64,000 nucleotides of DNA, from contig CACDZM010000003.1 of assembly GCA_902557215.1 (NCBI GenBank), forward strand, positions 62,001-126,000, read 5' to 3'. Each line of letters begins with the position of its first letter. The first letter of the stretch is position 1. This DNA comes from an uncultured Pelagibacteraceae bacterium. Lineage in GTDB: Bacteria > Pseudomonadota > Alphaproteobacteria > Pelagibacterales > Pelagibacteraceae. Below, one piece after another: positions 16,529 to 26,359 of this stretch. The notes beneath the pieces were generated by a model, which did not search any database, was not told where the DNA came from, and was given only the letters and a program-made list of their open reading frames with translations. A program made the translations under genes and the position numbers.

Positions 16529-17803
16529 ATGAAAAACTTTTTAAAAAAAATTTTTATTAGTTCTAATAACCTAGAAAACATAAGCCAAAGCATTATAGAA
16601 ATTTCTAAAAAAACCCCCGTCAATAAAATCTTCAAAGCGATAAATAATTACTCCACGGATAGTGAAGTTAGATATGTAGGCGGATGTATTAGAAAAATAT
16701 TGAATAATGAAAAAGTTGACGACATTGACATGGCGACGAATTTAGAGCCCAACATAGTTTGTGATGTTTTAAATAGTAATAACATAAATTTTTACAAAAC
16801 TGGTATAGACCATGGTACAATTACAGCAGTAATAGATGAACATAAATTTGAAATTACTTCCTTGAGAGAGGATGTATCAACTGACGGAAGACATGCAAAT
16901 GTCAAATTTTCTAAAAGCTGGAAAAAAGATGCTTCAAGAAGAGACTTTACAATTAATTCTATTTATTCAGATGTTAAAGGTAATTTATTTGATCCTTATA
17001 ATGGCAAGGATGACCTTAAAAAGGGTTTTGTAAATTTTATAGGTGATCCAGATAAAAGAATTAAAGAGGATTATCTAAGAATTTTAAGATATTTAAGATT
17101 TTTTCTGTCCTATTCTAAGAAGTCTCACGATAAAGATCTTATACGTAAATTAAAATTAAACCTTAACGGCGTTTCAAAGCTCTCAAAAGATAGATTATTA
17201 GATGAATTAAAAAAGCTCATCAATGCAGAAAATTTGGAGAAGCTATCTAAAGATAAAATATGCTTGGAATTGATTTCACTAATTTTTCCTGAGTTAAAAA
17301 ATATAAATATATTTTCTAAATTAAATTCTCTTAAAAGACAGATAGTCGAAAACTCTGATTTTATTTTTTTAATATCTTTGATGGTAATTGATGATACGGA
17401 TAATTCTGATTATTTTTTGTATAAATTTAATATTTCTAAAAAAGACGAGAAAAGAGTTAAAAAAATCAGCAATTTTTATAAAGAAAAAGGAGGTTTCAAA
17501 AAATTTAATGAGAAAGACATTAATGAAATTTTTTATTATGATGGAAAACAAGCAGTTTTGGATATTTTAAACTTTAAAATTATCAAATCAAAAAAAATTG
17601 ATAATGGTTTAATTAAATTAAGTAAAACTTACATAAATAAAATCAAACCAATTATACCAATTAGAGCATCTGAATTAATGGAAAAATATAAAATTCCAGA
17701 AGGCAAACAACTTGGTTTAAAATTAAAGTTAATCGAGGAGTTATGGATTAAAAATAACTTTAAAATCTCTGATCACCAAGTGGAAAAAATTGTCAAAGAT
17801 TAA
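16529..17803 (+). CDS. cca: CCA tRNA nucleotidyltransferase / poly(A) polymerase family
   Basis: Adds or repairs the 3' CCA of tRNAs. The 424-residue protein has the class II nucleotidyltransferase head [11 protein letters not shown] (GGCIRK 51-56) and the catalytic DDIDMAT at 64-70, the basic [15 protein letters not shown] segment, then the neck motif [15 protein letters not shown]. It could be a poly(A) polymerase (pcnB) relative, but alphaproteobacteria usually have a single CCA-adding member of this type. It starts 3 nt after tRNA-Gln, so tRNA 3' processing would leave an almost leaderless mRNA. It ends in a TTAA shared with convergent greA. Confidence 0.88.
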   Translation: MKNFLKKIFISSNNLENISQSIIEISKKTPVNKIFKAINNYSTDSEVRYVGGCIRKILNNEKVDDIDMATNLEPNIVCDVLNSNNINFYKTGIDHGTITAVIDEHKFEITSLREDVSTDGRHANVKFSKSWKKDASRRDFTINSIYSDVKGNLFDPYNGKDDLKKGFVNFIGDPDKRIKEDYLRILRYLRFFLSYSKKSHDKDLIRKLKLNLNGVSKLSKDRLLDELKKLINAENLEKLSKDKICLELISLIFPELKNINIFSKLNSLKRQIVENSDFIFLISLMVIDDTDNSDYFLYKFNISKKDEKRVKKISNFYKEKGGFKKFNEKDINEIFYYDGKQAVLDILNFKIIKSKKIDNGLIKLSKTYINKIKPIIPIRASELMEKYKIPEGKQLGLKLKLIEELWIKNNFKISDHQVEKIVKD

Positions 17804-18276
17804 ATATATTTTACATCTTTAATTTCAAAGCTTTTTTTGCCTGCTGGGGTAATGATTTCAACTAAATCATTTTTATTTTTTCCAATCAAACCTTTTCCAA
17901 TAGGTGACTGAAAATAAATTAATTTTTCTTTTAAATTAGCCTCATCTTTTCCCACAATTTTATAATTTATTTTATCTCCAGTATCTAAATTTTCTAAGTA
18001 AACAGTTGAGCCAAAAATCACTTTACCATCATTAGTTAATTTTGTGACATCGATTACATTTGCTCGAGCAATTATATCGTTTATTTCAGTAATTCGACCC
18101 TCATTATGAGATTGCTCCTCTTTGGCCGCATGATATTCTGCGTTTTCTTTCAAGTCGCCATGCGATCTTGCCTCTGCGATTGCAGCAACTATTTCAGGTC
18201 GTTTTTTTTCTTTTAGAAAAACCAATTCTTCTTTTAATTTTTCTAATCCATTTAAAGTAATTGGTTCTTTATTCAT
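17800..18276 (-). CDS. greA: Transcription elongation factor GreA
   Basis: Rescues backtracked RNA polymerase by stimulating transcript cleavage. From the ATG at 18276 the 158-residue protein has the N-terminal coiled coil ([20 protein letters not shown]), the acidic tip region around [20 protein letters not shown], and the C-terminal FKBP-like domain ending in [14 protein letters not shown]...[10 protein letters not shown]. The ATG at 18294 was rejected because it overlaps hemF and adds six unconserved residues. It lies 1 nt beyond the hemF stop. Confidence 0.96.
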   Translation of the reverse strand: MNKEPITLNGLEKLKEELVFLKEKKRPEIVAAIAEARSHGDLKENAEYHAAKEEQSHNEGRITEINDIIARANVIDVTKLTNDGKVIFGSTVYLENLDTGDKINYKIVGKDEANLKEKLIYFQSPIGKGLIGKNKNDLVEIITPAGKKSFEIKDVKYI

Positions 18277-18277
18277 A

Positions 18278-19105
18278 TTATTTCCATTTAGCAAGTGGAG
18301 GAAGTGACATTAAAATACCTTCAGTATTTCCTCCAGTTTGTAATCCAAATTTTGTTCCTCTATCATAAAGCAAGTTAAACTCAGCATATCTACCTCTTTT
18401 AATATATTGAGCCTCTTTATCTTTGGCCGTCCATTTTTTTTTTACTTTTTTAGATATTATATTATTGAAAATAAATTGAAATGTTACTCCAACATCTCTT
18501 ACAAATTTAAAATCTTGCTCAAAATTATCTTTTTTATAATCAAAAAAAATTCCCCCTATACCTCTAGGCTCATTTCTGTGAGGTAAATAAAAGTATTCAT
18601 CGCACCATTTTTTATATCTTTTATAAAAATTTTTATTGTGTCGATCACACATTTTTTTTAATATTTTATGAAATTTTTCCTTTTCTTTTTTATCAAACTT
18701 TGACGGTGTTACATCCATTCCTCCACCAAACCAACCATATGTCGTGTTAATATATCGAGTGTTGAAATGCATAGCTGGAATTAGAGGATTTTGCATGTGC
18801 ATAACAACCGAAATTCCTGATGCCCAGAATCTTGGATCTTTTTCAGCACCAGGTATATTTTTTTGAAACTCTTTTGGAAATCTTCCATAAACTTTTGAAA
18901 AATTCACCCCAACTTTTTCAAACACCTTTCCATTTTGAAGTATTCTATATTCACCACCACCTTCATCTTTTCTATAGTTCCTTTTCCAGCTTGTAGATAT
19001 GAATTTTGATTTATTATTTTCAATTCTTACTATGTTTTCGCAAAAAGCATTCTGAAGTGTTTTAAACCAATTACTAACAAGATCTTTATTAATCTCTAAG
19101 TTCAT
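18278..19105 (-). CDS. hemF: Coproporphyrinogen III oxidase, oxygen-dependent
   Basis: Aerobic heme-pathway enzyme that makes protoporphyrinogen IX. The 275-residue protein has characteristic blocks: [49 protein letters not shown], and the C-terminal [20 protein letters not shown]. Choice of the oxygen-dependent form fits an obligately aerobic ocean bacterium. It is followed by greA and preceded by trmL with a 1-nt gap. Confidence 0.96.
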   Translation of the reverse strand: MNLEINKDLVSNWFKTLQNAFCENIVRIENNKSKFISTSWKRNYRKDEGGGEYRILQNGKVFEKVGVNFSKVYGRFPKEFQKNIPGAEKDPRFWASGISVVMHMQNPLIPAMHFNTRYINTTYGWFGGGMDVTPSKFDKKEKEKFHKILKKMCDRHNKNFYKRYKKWCDEYFYLPHRNEPRGIGGIFFDYKKDNFEQDFKFVRDVGVTFQFIFNNIISKKVKKKWTAKDKEAQYIKRGRYAEFNLLYDRGTKFGLQTGGNTEGILMSLPPLAKWK

Positions 19106-19106
19106 A

Positions 19107-19580
19107 TTAAAAAAATTTTGTTTGTTTTAAACTTTCAGCTAAGACAATAGCCACAGCAGTTGCAAGATTTAATGAACGTTTGTTATTTTTCATAGGTATC
19201 TTCAAACGATTTTTAATTATTTTATGGACTTTTTCAGGAACTCCTGAACTTTCTCTTCCAAACAAAATTGTATCATTTTCTTCAAATTTAAATTTCGTAT
19301 AAGATATAGATGCTTTAGTCGTCATCAATACAATTCTTTGATTCTCTTTAAATTTAAGAAATTCATTAAAACTTTTGTGAAATTTTATATTTTTCTCATC
19401 AATATAATCCATTACTACCCTTTTAAACCTCTTGTCACTCAATAAAAAACCACAAGGTTCTATAATTTCTAAATTTGCCCCCAAACATGCACAAGTTCTT
19501 ATTATAGCAGCTGTATTTTGAGGTATATCTGGTTCAAATAATGCAATTTTTGGCCCAAGATCTATTGATTTCTGTGTCAT
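19107..19580 (-). CDS. trmL: tRNA (cytidine/uridine-2'-O-)-methyltransferase TrmL
   Basis: Methylates the 2'-OH of the wobble base in leucine tRNAs. The 157-residue SPOUT-type protein has the N-terminal ALFEPDIPQNTAAIIRTCA block, the middle ILFGRESSGVPEKVH motif and the C-terminal knot MKNNKRSLNLATAVAIVLAE. This length and set of motifs match TrmL/CspR rather than the longer TrmH/RlmB proteins. It is divergent from petA. Confidence 0.9.
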   Translation of the reverse strand: MTQKSIDLGPKIALFEPDIPQNTAAIIRTCACLGANLEIIEPCGFLLSDKRFKRVVMDYIDEKNIKFHKSFNEFLKFKENQRIVLMTTKASISYTKFKFEENDTILFGRESSGVPEKVHKIIKNRLKIPMKNNKRSLNLATAVAIVLAESLKQTKFF

Positions 19581-19670
19581 TCTATCAGTAGTAAATTCAG
19601 TATTTTATATTATATGAATTCTTATATTTAAGTAGAAAAAATCAATATTGAGTATATTTAATAATTATTA
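19581..19670. other. Divergent intergenic region trmL / petA
   Basis: This 90-nt AT-rich gap must carry promoters for trmL-hemF-greA in one direction and petABC in the other. Several TATAAT-like boxes are present, but none pairs convincingly with a -35, so no promoter is called. Confidence 0.5.
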
Positions 19671-20180
19671 ATGTCAGAAAAAAACGTTAAAAGAAGAGAT
19701 TTTTTATTTACAGCTACCTATGCTGTCGGAGCAGTAGGTGCTGCAGCTGTTGTGTGGCCTATGATAGACCAAATGAATCCAGATGCATCTGTTAAAGCGT
19801 TGGCTAGTACAGAAGTTGATATTAGTTCAATGAACCCTGGAAAAACTATTACGGTATTATGGAGAGGTAAGCCAGTTTTTATTAGAAGAAGGACGCAAGA
19901 GGAAATCGCTGAGGCAAAAGCAGTTAAATTGGAGGACTTAAAACATCCTGAAAAAGATGAAGATCGAGCTAAAAATCCAGAGTGGCTCGTAATGCTTGGT
20001 GTCTGCACACATTTAGGGTGTGTACCCTTAGATCAAAAAGGAGACTACAATGGTTGGTTCTGTCCGTGTCATGGATCACATTATGATACATCTGGTAGAA
20101 TAAGAAAAGGTCCAGCACCAACAAACATGGAAATACCTGAATATAAGTTTGTAAACACAAATACAATTAAAATTGGATAA
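19671..20180 (+). CDS. petA: Ubiquinol-cytochrome c reductase, Rieske Fe-S subunit
   Basis: Carries electrons from ubiquinol to cytochrome c1 in the bc1 complex. The 169-residue protein has an N-terminal Tat-like signal anchor with KRRDF at 7-11 and a hydrophobic Ala/Val-rich helix. It binds the 2Fe-2S cluster with CTHLGC at 112-117 and CPCHGSH at 131-137. It is the first gene of petABC, 5 nt from petB. Confidence 0.97.
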   Translation: MSEKNVKRRDFLFTATYAVGAVGAAAVVWPMIDQMNPDASVKALASTEVDISSMNPGKTITVLWRGKPVFIRRRTQEEIAEAKAVKLEDLKHPEKDEDRAKNPEWLVMLGVCTHLGCVPLDQKGDYNGWFCPCHGSHYDTSGRIRKGPAPTNMEIPEYKFVNTNTIKIG

Positions 20181-20185
20181 ACTTT

Positions 20186-21448
20186 ATGAGTGATCACGAA
20201 TATACCCCTAAATCAAAATTTGGAAAGTGGTTTAATGATAGATTACCTTTGCTTACATTAGCAAGCCATCTGACTGATTATCCTACGCCTAAAAACTTAA
20301 ATTATTGGTGGACATTTGGTGGAATACTTACTTTCTGTTTAATAACCCAAATCGTTACAGGACTAGTTTTGGCAATGCATTACATTGCTCATGCAGATAT
20401 GGCATTCGATAGCGTAGAGCATATTATGAGAAATGTAAACTATGGATGGTTAATAAGGTACATCCACGCAAATGGAGCTTCAATGTTTTTCTTAGCAGTA
20501 TATATACATATATTTAGATCATTATTTTATGGATCTTATAAATCTCCCCGGGAGATTATTTGGATCATAGGTATAATAATATATTTACTGATGATGGCAG
20601 CAGCTTTCTTAGGTTATGTTCTTCCATGGGGGCAAATGAGTTTTTGGGGAGCAACTGTTATAACTAATTTATTTAGTGCTATTCCACTTGTTGGTGAAGG
20701 TATAGTAACCTGGTTATGGGGAGGTTATTCGGTTGACAATCCAACATTAACTAGATTTTTTACACTGCACTACTTAATTCCCTTCTTAATATTAGGTTTA
20801 GTAGTGTTGCATATATGGGCCTTGCATGTTCCAGGTAATAATAATCCTGTTGGGATCGATATTAAAAAACCGTCTAAAGATACTGTTCCATTTCATCCTT
20901 ACATAGTAATCAAAGATGGTTTTGCTCTACTCATGTTTATGATTGTTTTTGCATTCTTTGTTTTTTACACCCCAAATATTCTAGGACACGCAGACAATTA
21001 CATTGAAGCAAATCCATTGGTAACTCCTGCGCATATAGTCCCCGAATGGTACCTTTTACCATTTTATGCGATATTAAGATCTGTTCCAGATAAACTTTTG
21101 GGTGTAGTTGCGATGTTGTCAGCAATTCTTATTCTAGCGGCATTACCTTGGCTTGATACATCTAAGATTAGATCTGCAGTCTTTAGACCATTATACAGAC
21201 AATTTTATTGGATCTTGGTCGCTGACGTTTTGATTTTAGGTTATGTAGGTGCTATGCCAGCTGAAGGATTGTATTTATTAGTTGCAAGAGTGGCTACGGC
21301 CTACTATTTCCTACATTTTTTAGTTGTTCTACCAATTTTAGGTTATAAGGAGAAAACTTTGCCTGTTCCATTAAGTATTACTGAGCCTGTGCTAGGTGGA
21401 TCCCCTAATTTAGCTTTGGCTAAGAACAAGGAAAATTTTAAAGATTAG
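20186..21448 (+). CDS. petB: Ubiquinol-cytochrome c reductase, cytochrome b
   Basis: Membrane core of the bc1 complex with two b hemes and both quinone sites. The 420-residue protein has about eight hydrophobic helices, paired heme His residues in helix B and D contexts ([34 protein letters not shown]), the [19 protein letters not shown] Qo segment, and PEWY (the Qo glutamate motif) near residue 285. It ends in a TAG that overlaps the GTG start of petC. Confidence 0.97.
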   Translation: MSDHEYTPKSKFGKWFNDRLPLLTLASHLTDYPTPKNLNYWWTFGGILTFCLITQIVTGLVLAMHYIAHADMAFDSVEHIMRNVNYGWLIRYIHANGASMFFLAVYIHIFRSLFYGSYKSPREIIWIIGIIIYLLMMAAAFLGYVLPWGQMSFWGATVITNLFSAIPLVGEGIVTWLWGGYSVDNPTLTRFFTLHYLIPFLILGLVVLHIWALHVPGNNNPVGIDIKKPSKDTVPFHPYIVIKDGFALLMFMIVFAFFVFYTPNILGHADNYIEANPLVTPAHIVPEWYLLPFYAILRSVPDKLLGVVAMLSAILILAALPWLDTSKIRSAVFRPLYRQFYWILVADVLILGYVGAMPAEGLYLLVARVATAYYFLHFLVVLPILGYKEKTLPVPLSITEPVLGGSPNLALAKNKENFKD

Positions 21449-22227
21449 TGAAAAATTTTTTAAGAATATTTTTAATCACGAGTTTAGTTTTTGGACTTTC
21501 TGTAAAATCTAATTCAGCTGAAAAGATTGAATACTTAACAACTGATTGGAGTTTTAAAGGTCTCTTTGGAAAGTTTGATAGGGGAGCATTACAAAGAGGT
21601 TATCAAGTTTATACTGAAGTATGTTCGTCTTGTCACTCTATGAAATATCTAAGTTATAGGAATTTAGCCGAAAAGGGTGGACCAGAATTCTCGATAGCAG
21701 AAGCTAAAGCGATAGCTGCATCTTTTGAGGTCACTGATGGACCTAATGATGATGGAGAAATGTTTACAAGACCAGGTAAATTATCTGACAAATTTGTAAT
21801 GCCTTATGATAATGTTAAAGCAGCTCAAGCCGCAAATGGCGGTGCATATCCACCAGATATGTCAGTGCTCGTCAAAGCAAGAGGAGGTGGGGTCGATTAC
21901 ATCTACTCTTTACTTCAAGGTTATGAAGATCCACCAATTGGAATGAGTTTAGATGATGGAGTTTATTATAATAAATATATGTATGGTAACAAAATAAAAA
22001 TGGCCAATCAGCTTTCTGATGGGCTCGTTGAGTATGGAGATGGTACATCAGCATCAGTTGAACAAATGTCAAAGGATGTTACTACATTCTTAATGTGGGC
22101 AGCAGAACCACATCTTGAGTCACGTCACCAGATGGGCTTCAAGGCGATAGTTTATTTAATTATTTTAACAATTTTGGTTTACTTTAGCATGAAAAAGATA
22201 TGGTCACGTATTGAAACGGAAGTTTAA
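21448..22227 (+). CDS. petC: Ubiquinol-cytochrome c reductase, cytochrome c1
   Basis: Periplasmic c-type heme subunit of the bc1 complex. It starts with GTG in a TAGTG overlap with petB. The 259-residue protein has a signal peptide, heme-binding CSSCH at residues 59-63, and a C-terminal membrane anchor (FKAIVYLIILTILVYFSM). Its last 24 nt overlap the 3' end of the convergent ychF gene. Confidence 0.97.
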   Translation: MKNFLRIFLITSLVFGLSVKSNSAEKIEYLTTDWSFKGLFGKFDRGALQRGYQVYTEVCSSCHSMKYLSYRNLAEKGGPEFSIAEAKAIAASFEVTDGPNDDGEMFTRPGKLSDKFVMPYDNVKAAQAANGGAYPPDMSVLVKARGGGVDYIYSLLQGYEDPPIGMSLDDGVYYNKYMYGNKIKMANQLSDGLVEYGDGTSASVEQMSKDVTTFLMWAAEPHLESRHQMGFKAIVYLIILTILVYFSMKKIWSRIETEV

Positions 22228-23277
22228 AACGTCGCCATCTTTCACAATATAGTCTTTTCCTTCAAGTCTCATTTTACCGTTTGATTTTGCATTCAACCAG
22301 CCATCATTTGAAACAAAATCATCATATGAAATAGTTTCTGCTCTAATAAAACCTTTCTCAAAATCTGTATGAATTTCTCCAGCAGCTTGAGGAGCCTTGC
22401 AATTTTTTTCTATTGTCCACGCTCTGGTTTCCTCAGGGCCAGAAGTGAAATAAGTGTCAAGTTCAAGAATTTGATATCCTTTTTTAATTAACATATTTAA
22501 CCCTGTCTCTTTTAATCCAATCATTTCCATATAATTTTTTTTTTCGTGTACGTCTAAATTATTAATTTGATTTTCTATATCTGCTGAAATAATTAACGTA
22601 TTATCACTTCCAAATTTTGAGATAAATTTTTTAGTATAATCGTTTCCATTTTGAATACTTTTCTCATCAACATTACATAGAAATATTTTAGGTTTTAAAG
22701 ATAATAGTCCACTTTGATTAATCTGTTTTTTTTCAAACTGAGACCTCAAACTTGAGATATCTTTATCATTATTTATACAGTCTAGACTTGTTTCAAGAAT
22801 TTTCAATTGAACGCTTTCTAAGTTTTTTTTATTATTTTTCTCTAATCTTTTTTGTATAGACTCAAGATCAGCTAACATCATTTCAGTCTCAATTATCTCC
22901 AAGTCTCTAACTGGATTTACATTTGGATTTACATTTTGGATATCACTAGAGTCGAAGCATCTTATAAGATGTATGATTGCATCAACCTCTCTAATGTGAG
23001 AGAGGAATTTATTTCCTAAACCTTCACCTTTTGATGCTCCTTTTACTAAACCAGCAATATCAACAAATGAAATAGTTGTGTTGATAATTTTTTTTGAATT
23101 TGAAATTTTAGCTAAATTTTTCAGTCTAATATCTGGAACAGGAACGACACCAACATTTGGTTCTATTGTGCAAAATGGAAAATTTGCAGCTTGTGCTTTG
23201 CTCGAATTTGTCAATGCATTAAATAAAGTTGATTTACCAACATTTGGCATTCCAACTATTCCACATTTAAAACTCAT
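22204..23277 (-). CDS. ychF: Redox-regulated ATPase YchF
   Basis: OBG-family P-loop NTPase that prefers ATP and binds ribosomes. The 357-residue protein has the P-loop GMPNVGKST at the N-terminus, switch region SFVDIAGLVKGASKGEGLGN, a coiled-coil middle part, and the C-terminal TGS domain (GEIHTDFEKGFIRAETI...KDGDVLNFRFN). Its ATG overlaps the last base of pth, a common alphaproteobacterial pairing. Confidence 0.95.
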   Translation of the reverse strand: MSFKCGIVGMPNVGKSTLFNALTNSSKAQAANFPFCTIEPNVGVVPVPDIRLKNLAKISNSKKIINTTISFVDIAGLVKGASKGEGLGNKFLSHIREVDAIIHLIRCFDSSDIQNVNPNVNPVRDLEIIETEMMLADLESIQKRLEKNNKKNLESVQLKILETSLDCINNDKDISSLRSQFEKKQINQSGLLSLKPKIFLCNVDEKSIQNGNDYTKKFISKFGSDNTLIISADIENQINNLDVHEKKNYMEMIGLKETGLNMLIKKGYQILELDTYFTSGPEETRAWTIEKNCKAPQAAGEIHTDFEKGFIRAETISYDDFVSNDGWLNAKSNGKMRLEGKDYIVKDGDVLNFRFNT

Positions 23278-23837
23278 TATTTATTATTAACTGTACTAGA
23301 AAACAGGTCTAATTTTTTATCAACAAGAATAGAAATTGATTCAGTAATGTTTTCAGTAATTTTGTCTATACCAATAGTTTCATCATCATTAAAATTTTGT
23401 AGAACATAATCTGCAACTTCCATTGAGTCTTTTGGTTTACCAATTCCTATTCTAACCCTTGAATAATCTTTACCAATAAATTTATCGATGGAGGCAACTC
23501 CATTATGACCTGCGCTTGATCCCCCAAATTTAGTTTTGATCTTTCCAAATTCTACATCTAAATCATCATGAAAAACAATTACATCTTGTGCATCAATCTT
23601 AAAATACTCAATTAATTCTCTTATACAAATCCCTGAGTTGTTCATAAATGTCAATGGTTTAATAGCATAAACTTTTTTACTGGCTATATTTCCAGTTGTA
23701 AGAAGACCTTTAAATTTAGGTTTTTGTTTAGACAAATTAAATTTTTTATTAATACAATCTATAATTTTGAAACCAACATTGTGTCTATTATTTTCACTAT
23801 CAGGAGTTGGATTACCTAATCCTACAAATAAAATCAT
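23277..23837 (-). CDS. pth: Peptidyl-tRNA hydrolase
   Basis: Recycles tRNA from peptidyl-tRNA released by stalled ribosomes. The 186-residue protein begins LFVGLGNPTPDSENNRHNVG with the catalytic His, has KPLTFMNNSG, FHDDLDVEFGKIKTKFGGSS and GHNGVASIDKFIG, all Pth signature blocks. It lies in the translation group rplY-pth-ychF. Confidence 0.96.
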   Translation of the reverse strand: MILFVGLGNPTPDSENNRHNVGFKIIDCINKKFNLSKQKPKFKGLLTTGNIASKKVYAIKPLTFMNNSGICIRELIEYFKIDAQDVIVFHDDLDVEFGKIKTKFGGSSAGHNGVASIDKFIGKDYSRVRIGIGKPKDSMEVADYVLQNFNDDETIGIDKITENITESISILVDKKLDLFSSTVNNK

Positions 23838-23870
23838 GAGTTAACTAAGCTTAATTTCAATTTTTATTAT

Positions 23871-24611
23871 TTATTTTTTTTCTTCAGGAGATTTTTTTTC
23901 AGCAGATTTTTTTTCATCAGGTTTTTTGTCGTCACCTTCTTTCTTATCTCCTTTAGATGAATCTGCAGAAGTTTTATCACCATCTGCTGCAGCTTCAACT
24001 CCTTCTTCACCCTCTGTTGCTTCAGCCTCTGCTGGTTTTTCTGGTTCTTTAATTACTGTTGGGGCTGCAAGGGTTGCTATAACAAAGTCCCTCCCTTGAA
24101 TAGTTGGTGTTACTTCAGGGTCTAATTTGATAGATGAAATTTTAAAACTTTCCCCGATATCAACACCTTCAAGATCAATTGTCAAGTTTTCTGGTATTTT
24201 TTCACTTGGACAATTTAATTCTACTTTTCTTCTTACTATATTTAATACTCCACCTCTTTTAAGACCTGGTGAATTTTCATGATTAATAAAATTAACTGGC
24301 ACTTCAATTTTTATTTTTACTCCAGGCAATATCCTTAAAAAGTCCACATGAATGGGCTCGTCGCTTAAAATGTGATATTTAACTTCTCTTGGCAAAACAT
24401 TTTGTGACTTCCCATCTATTTTTAATGTAATTATGTTTGACAAAAAGTTTTCTTTATCAATCAAATTTTTTAATAATTTTTTTGAAACAGATACTTTTTG
24501 ATTATCTTCTTTTCCTCCATATACAATACCAGGGACATTTCCACTAATTCTAATGGAATTTAGTTGACCCTTAGTCGTAGTGTTTCTGACGTTAACTTCT
24601 AATGAATTCAT
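23871..24611 (-). CDS. rplY: 50S ribosomal protein L25/general stress protein Ctc
   Basis: Binds 5S rRNA in the large subunit. From the ATG at 24611 the 246-residue protein has the L25 domain (RNTTTKGQLNSIRISGNVPG; DEPIHVDFLRI) and the TL5/Ctc C-terminal beta domain up to about residue 186. Residues 187-246 are a low-complexity tail of Lys, Glu, Asp, Ala and Ser (for example EAEATEGEEGVEAAADGDK). The upstream ATG at 24710 was rejected because it overlaps prs and adds a non-ribosomal hydrophobic stretch. Confidence 0.93.
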   Translation of the reverse strand: MNSLEVNVRNTTTKGQLNSIRISGNVPGIVYGGKEDNQKVSVSKKLLKNLIDKENFLSNIITLKIDGKSQNVLPREVKYHILSDEPIHVDFLRILPGVKIKIEVPVNFINHENSPGLKRGGVLNIVRRKVELNCPSEKIPENLTIDLEGVDIGESFKISSIKLDPEVTPTIQGRDFVIATLAAPTVIKEPEKPAEAEATEGEEGVEAAADGDKTSADSSKGDKKEGDDKKPDEKKSAEKKSPEEKK

Positions 24612-24654
24612 AAAAAGGAGTTTTTTAAACCATGTTTGTAAATAATCAAGGTAA

Positions 24655-25587
24655 TTATTTAAATAAATCGGATACTGAAGTAGAATTAGATATTCTTTTA
24701 ATTGCTTCACCCATGAGGCTTGAAATTGGTAAAACTTCTATATTTTTAACATTTTTAGTTTTTTGACTGTTATCAATTGTGTCGGTAATTACCAAGTTTT
24801 TTATAACTGAATTTTTGATTTTCTTAACAGCGTCTCCACTAAGAACTCCATGTGTAATGTAAACATAAACTTCTTTTGCTCCTCGTTGCTTTAAAGCCTT
24901 AGCAGCATTGACAATAGTACCACCAGAATCAATTATATCGTCAACTATTACACATGTTTGATTTTTTACATCTCCGATAACATTCATCACTTGCGATTGG
25001 CCAGGTTTTGGTCTTCTTTTATCAACAATTGCCAATCCAACATTAAGAAGTTTGCCAAGAGCTCTCGCTCTTTCGGTACCACCTACATCAGGTGCTACAC
25101 AAATAATCTTTTTACTTTTAATTCTTTTCCTAACATGTCTTGCAAATATTGGTGTTGAAAAAAGATTATCTACAGGTATATCAAAAAAACCCTGAATTTG
25201 ACCAGCATGCAGATCAACTGTTACAACTCTATCTGCACCTGCTTTTGTAATTAAATTTGAAACCAATTTAGCTGATATAGAAGTTCTTGGGATAACCTTT
25301 CTATCCTGTCTTGCATATCCAAAATATGGAATTACAGCTGTAATGTTTTTTGCTGAAGATCTCTTAAGGGCGTCTATACACAACAATAATTCCATTAAGT
25401 TATCATTTGCTGGAGATGATATAGACTGAACAATAAAAATACTATTACCTCTAATATTTTCATTTATTTCGATGTATATTTCACCATCTGCAAATTTTCT
25501 AATACTTGAGTTTACAAGTTTAGTCTTCAAATACTTTGCGATATTTTTACTTAGTATTTTATTGCTATTTCCGGTTAACAGTTTCAT
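24655..25587 (-). CDS. prs: Ribose-phosphate pyrophosphokinase
   Basis: Makes PRPP for nucleotide, His and Trp synthesis. The 310-residue protein has FADGEIYIEINENIRG, the SSPANDNLMELLL segment, the ATP flexible loop YFGYARQDRK, catalytic DLHAGQIQGFF, and the PRPP-binding CVIVDDIIDSGGTIVNAA. It lies immediately upstream of rplY, an order common in Proteobacteria. Confidence 0.97.
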   Translation of the reverse strand: MKLLTGNSNKILSKNIAKYLKTKLVNSSIRKFADGEIYIEINENIRGNSIFIVQSISSPANDNLMELLLCIDALKRSSAKNITAVIPYFGYARQDRKVIPRTSISAKLVSNLITKAGADRVVTVDLHAGQIQGFFDIPVDNLFSTPIFARHVRKRIKSKKIICVAPDVGGTERARALGKLLNVGLAIVDKRRPKPGQSQVMNVIGDVKNQTCVIVDDIIDSGGTIVNAAKALKQRGAKEVYVYITHGVLSGDAVKKIKNSVIKNLVITDTIDNSQKTKNVKNIEVLPISSLMGEAIKRISNSTSVSDLFK

Positions 25588-25595
25588 TGAAAAGT

Positions 25596-26357
25596 TTAAT
25601 TAATCATAATTATTGAAATATTTCTACCATAATCAGCATGTTTTAATCTTAATGATCTTCGTGCGCTAAAAAAATTATTTTTATCATCAAAAGTATCAAT
25701 TTTAATGGCTTCAATATTTGAAATTTTGTTTGATTTAAGTCGGGATTTAATAAAATTAGGTAGATTAAAATGAAGACTATTTTTTATATCTTTAAAGAAG
25801 ACTTTGTTTTTTTTATCTTTTTTTAAGAACTTTTTTAGAAAATCAACTTTTACATTATAACTTTCAACTTGAATACACGGACCAATTGTTGCAATGATAT
25901 TTTTTTCTTTGCACCCTTTATTTAACATAAACTTGATTACTTTAGTAATTATGTCTTTGTAGACACCTTTCCATCCAGCATGAATTGCAGCTATCATGAT
26001 TTTTTTTTTGTCATATAACAGTATTGGCGCACAATCTGCTGTTAATATTGCTATGGGTATTTTTTTTTGATCAGTAATAACAGCATCAGCTTGAATTTTT
26101 TTTTTGCTAAATTTAAAATTTTTATTTATATAAAAGATTTTGTTACTATGCATTTGATGCATTAAAAAAATATTTTTAGATTTTTTGTTAATTCTATTTT
26201 TAACAATTTTCAAATTTTCTTTAATCTTTGATTTAAAATCATTAGATCCAGGTCCGCAATTTAAGCTTTTATAAATTCCACTTGACTTACCTCCTATTCT
26301 ATTAAAGAAGCCATGTTTAATCTTTTTTTGTTTTGATAATATTTTAGAAGTAATCAA
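25596..26357 (-). CDS. pgeF: PgeF/YfiH-type laccase-domain protein
   Basis: Family of zinc-binding proteins reported to edit wrongly linked peptidoglycan precursors and once called polyphenol oxidases. The 253-residue protein has FNRIGGKSSGIYKSLNCG, LMHQMHSN, LTADCAPILLYD and AAIHAGWKGVYKDI, with the Cys/His ligands expected. Its start is 2 nt downstream of the midA-like gene. Confidence 0.87.
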   Translation of the reverse strand: MITSKILSKQKKIKHGFFNRIGGKSSGIYKSLNCGPGSNDFKSKIKENLKIVKNRINKKSKNIFLMHQMHSNKIFYINKNFKFSKKKIQADAVITDQKKIPIAILTADCAPILLYDKKKIMIAAIHAGWKGVYKDIITKVIKFMLNKGCKEKNIIATIGPCIQVESYNVKVDFLKKFLKKDKKNKVFFKDIKNSLHFNLPNFIKSRLKSNKISNIEAIKIDTFDDKNNFFSARRSLRLKHADYGRNISIIMIN

Positions 26358-26359
26358 TT

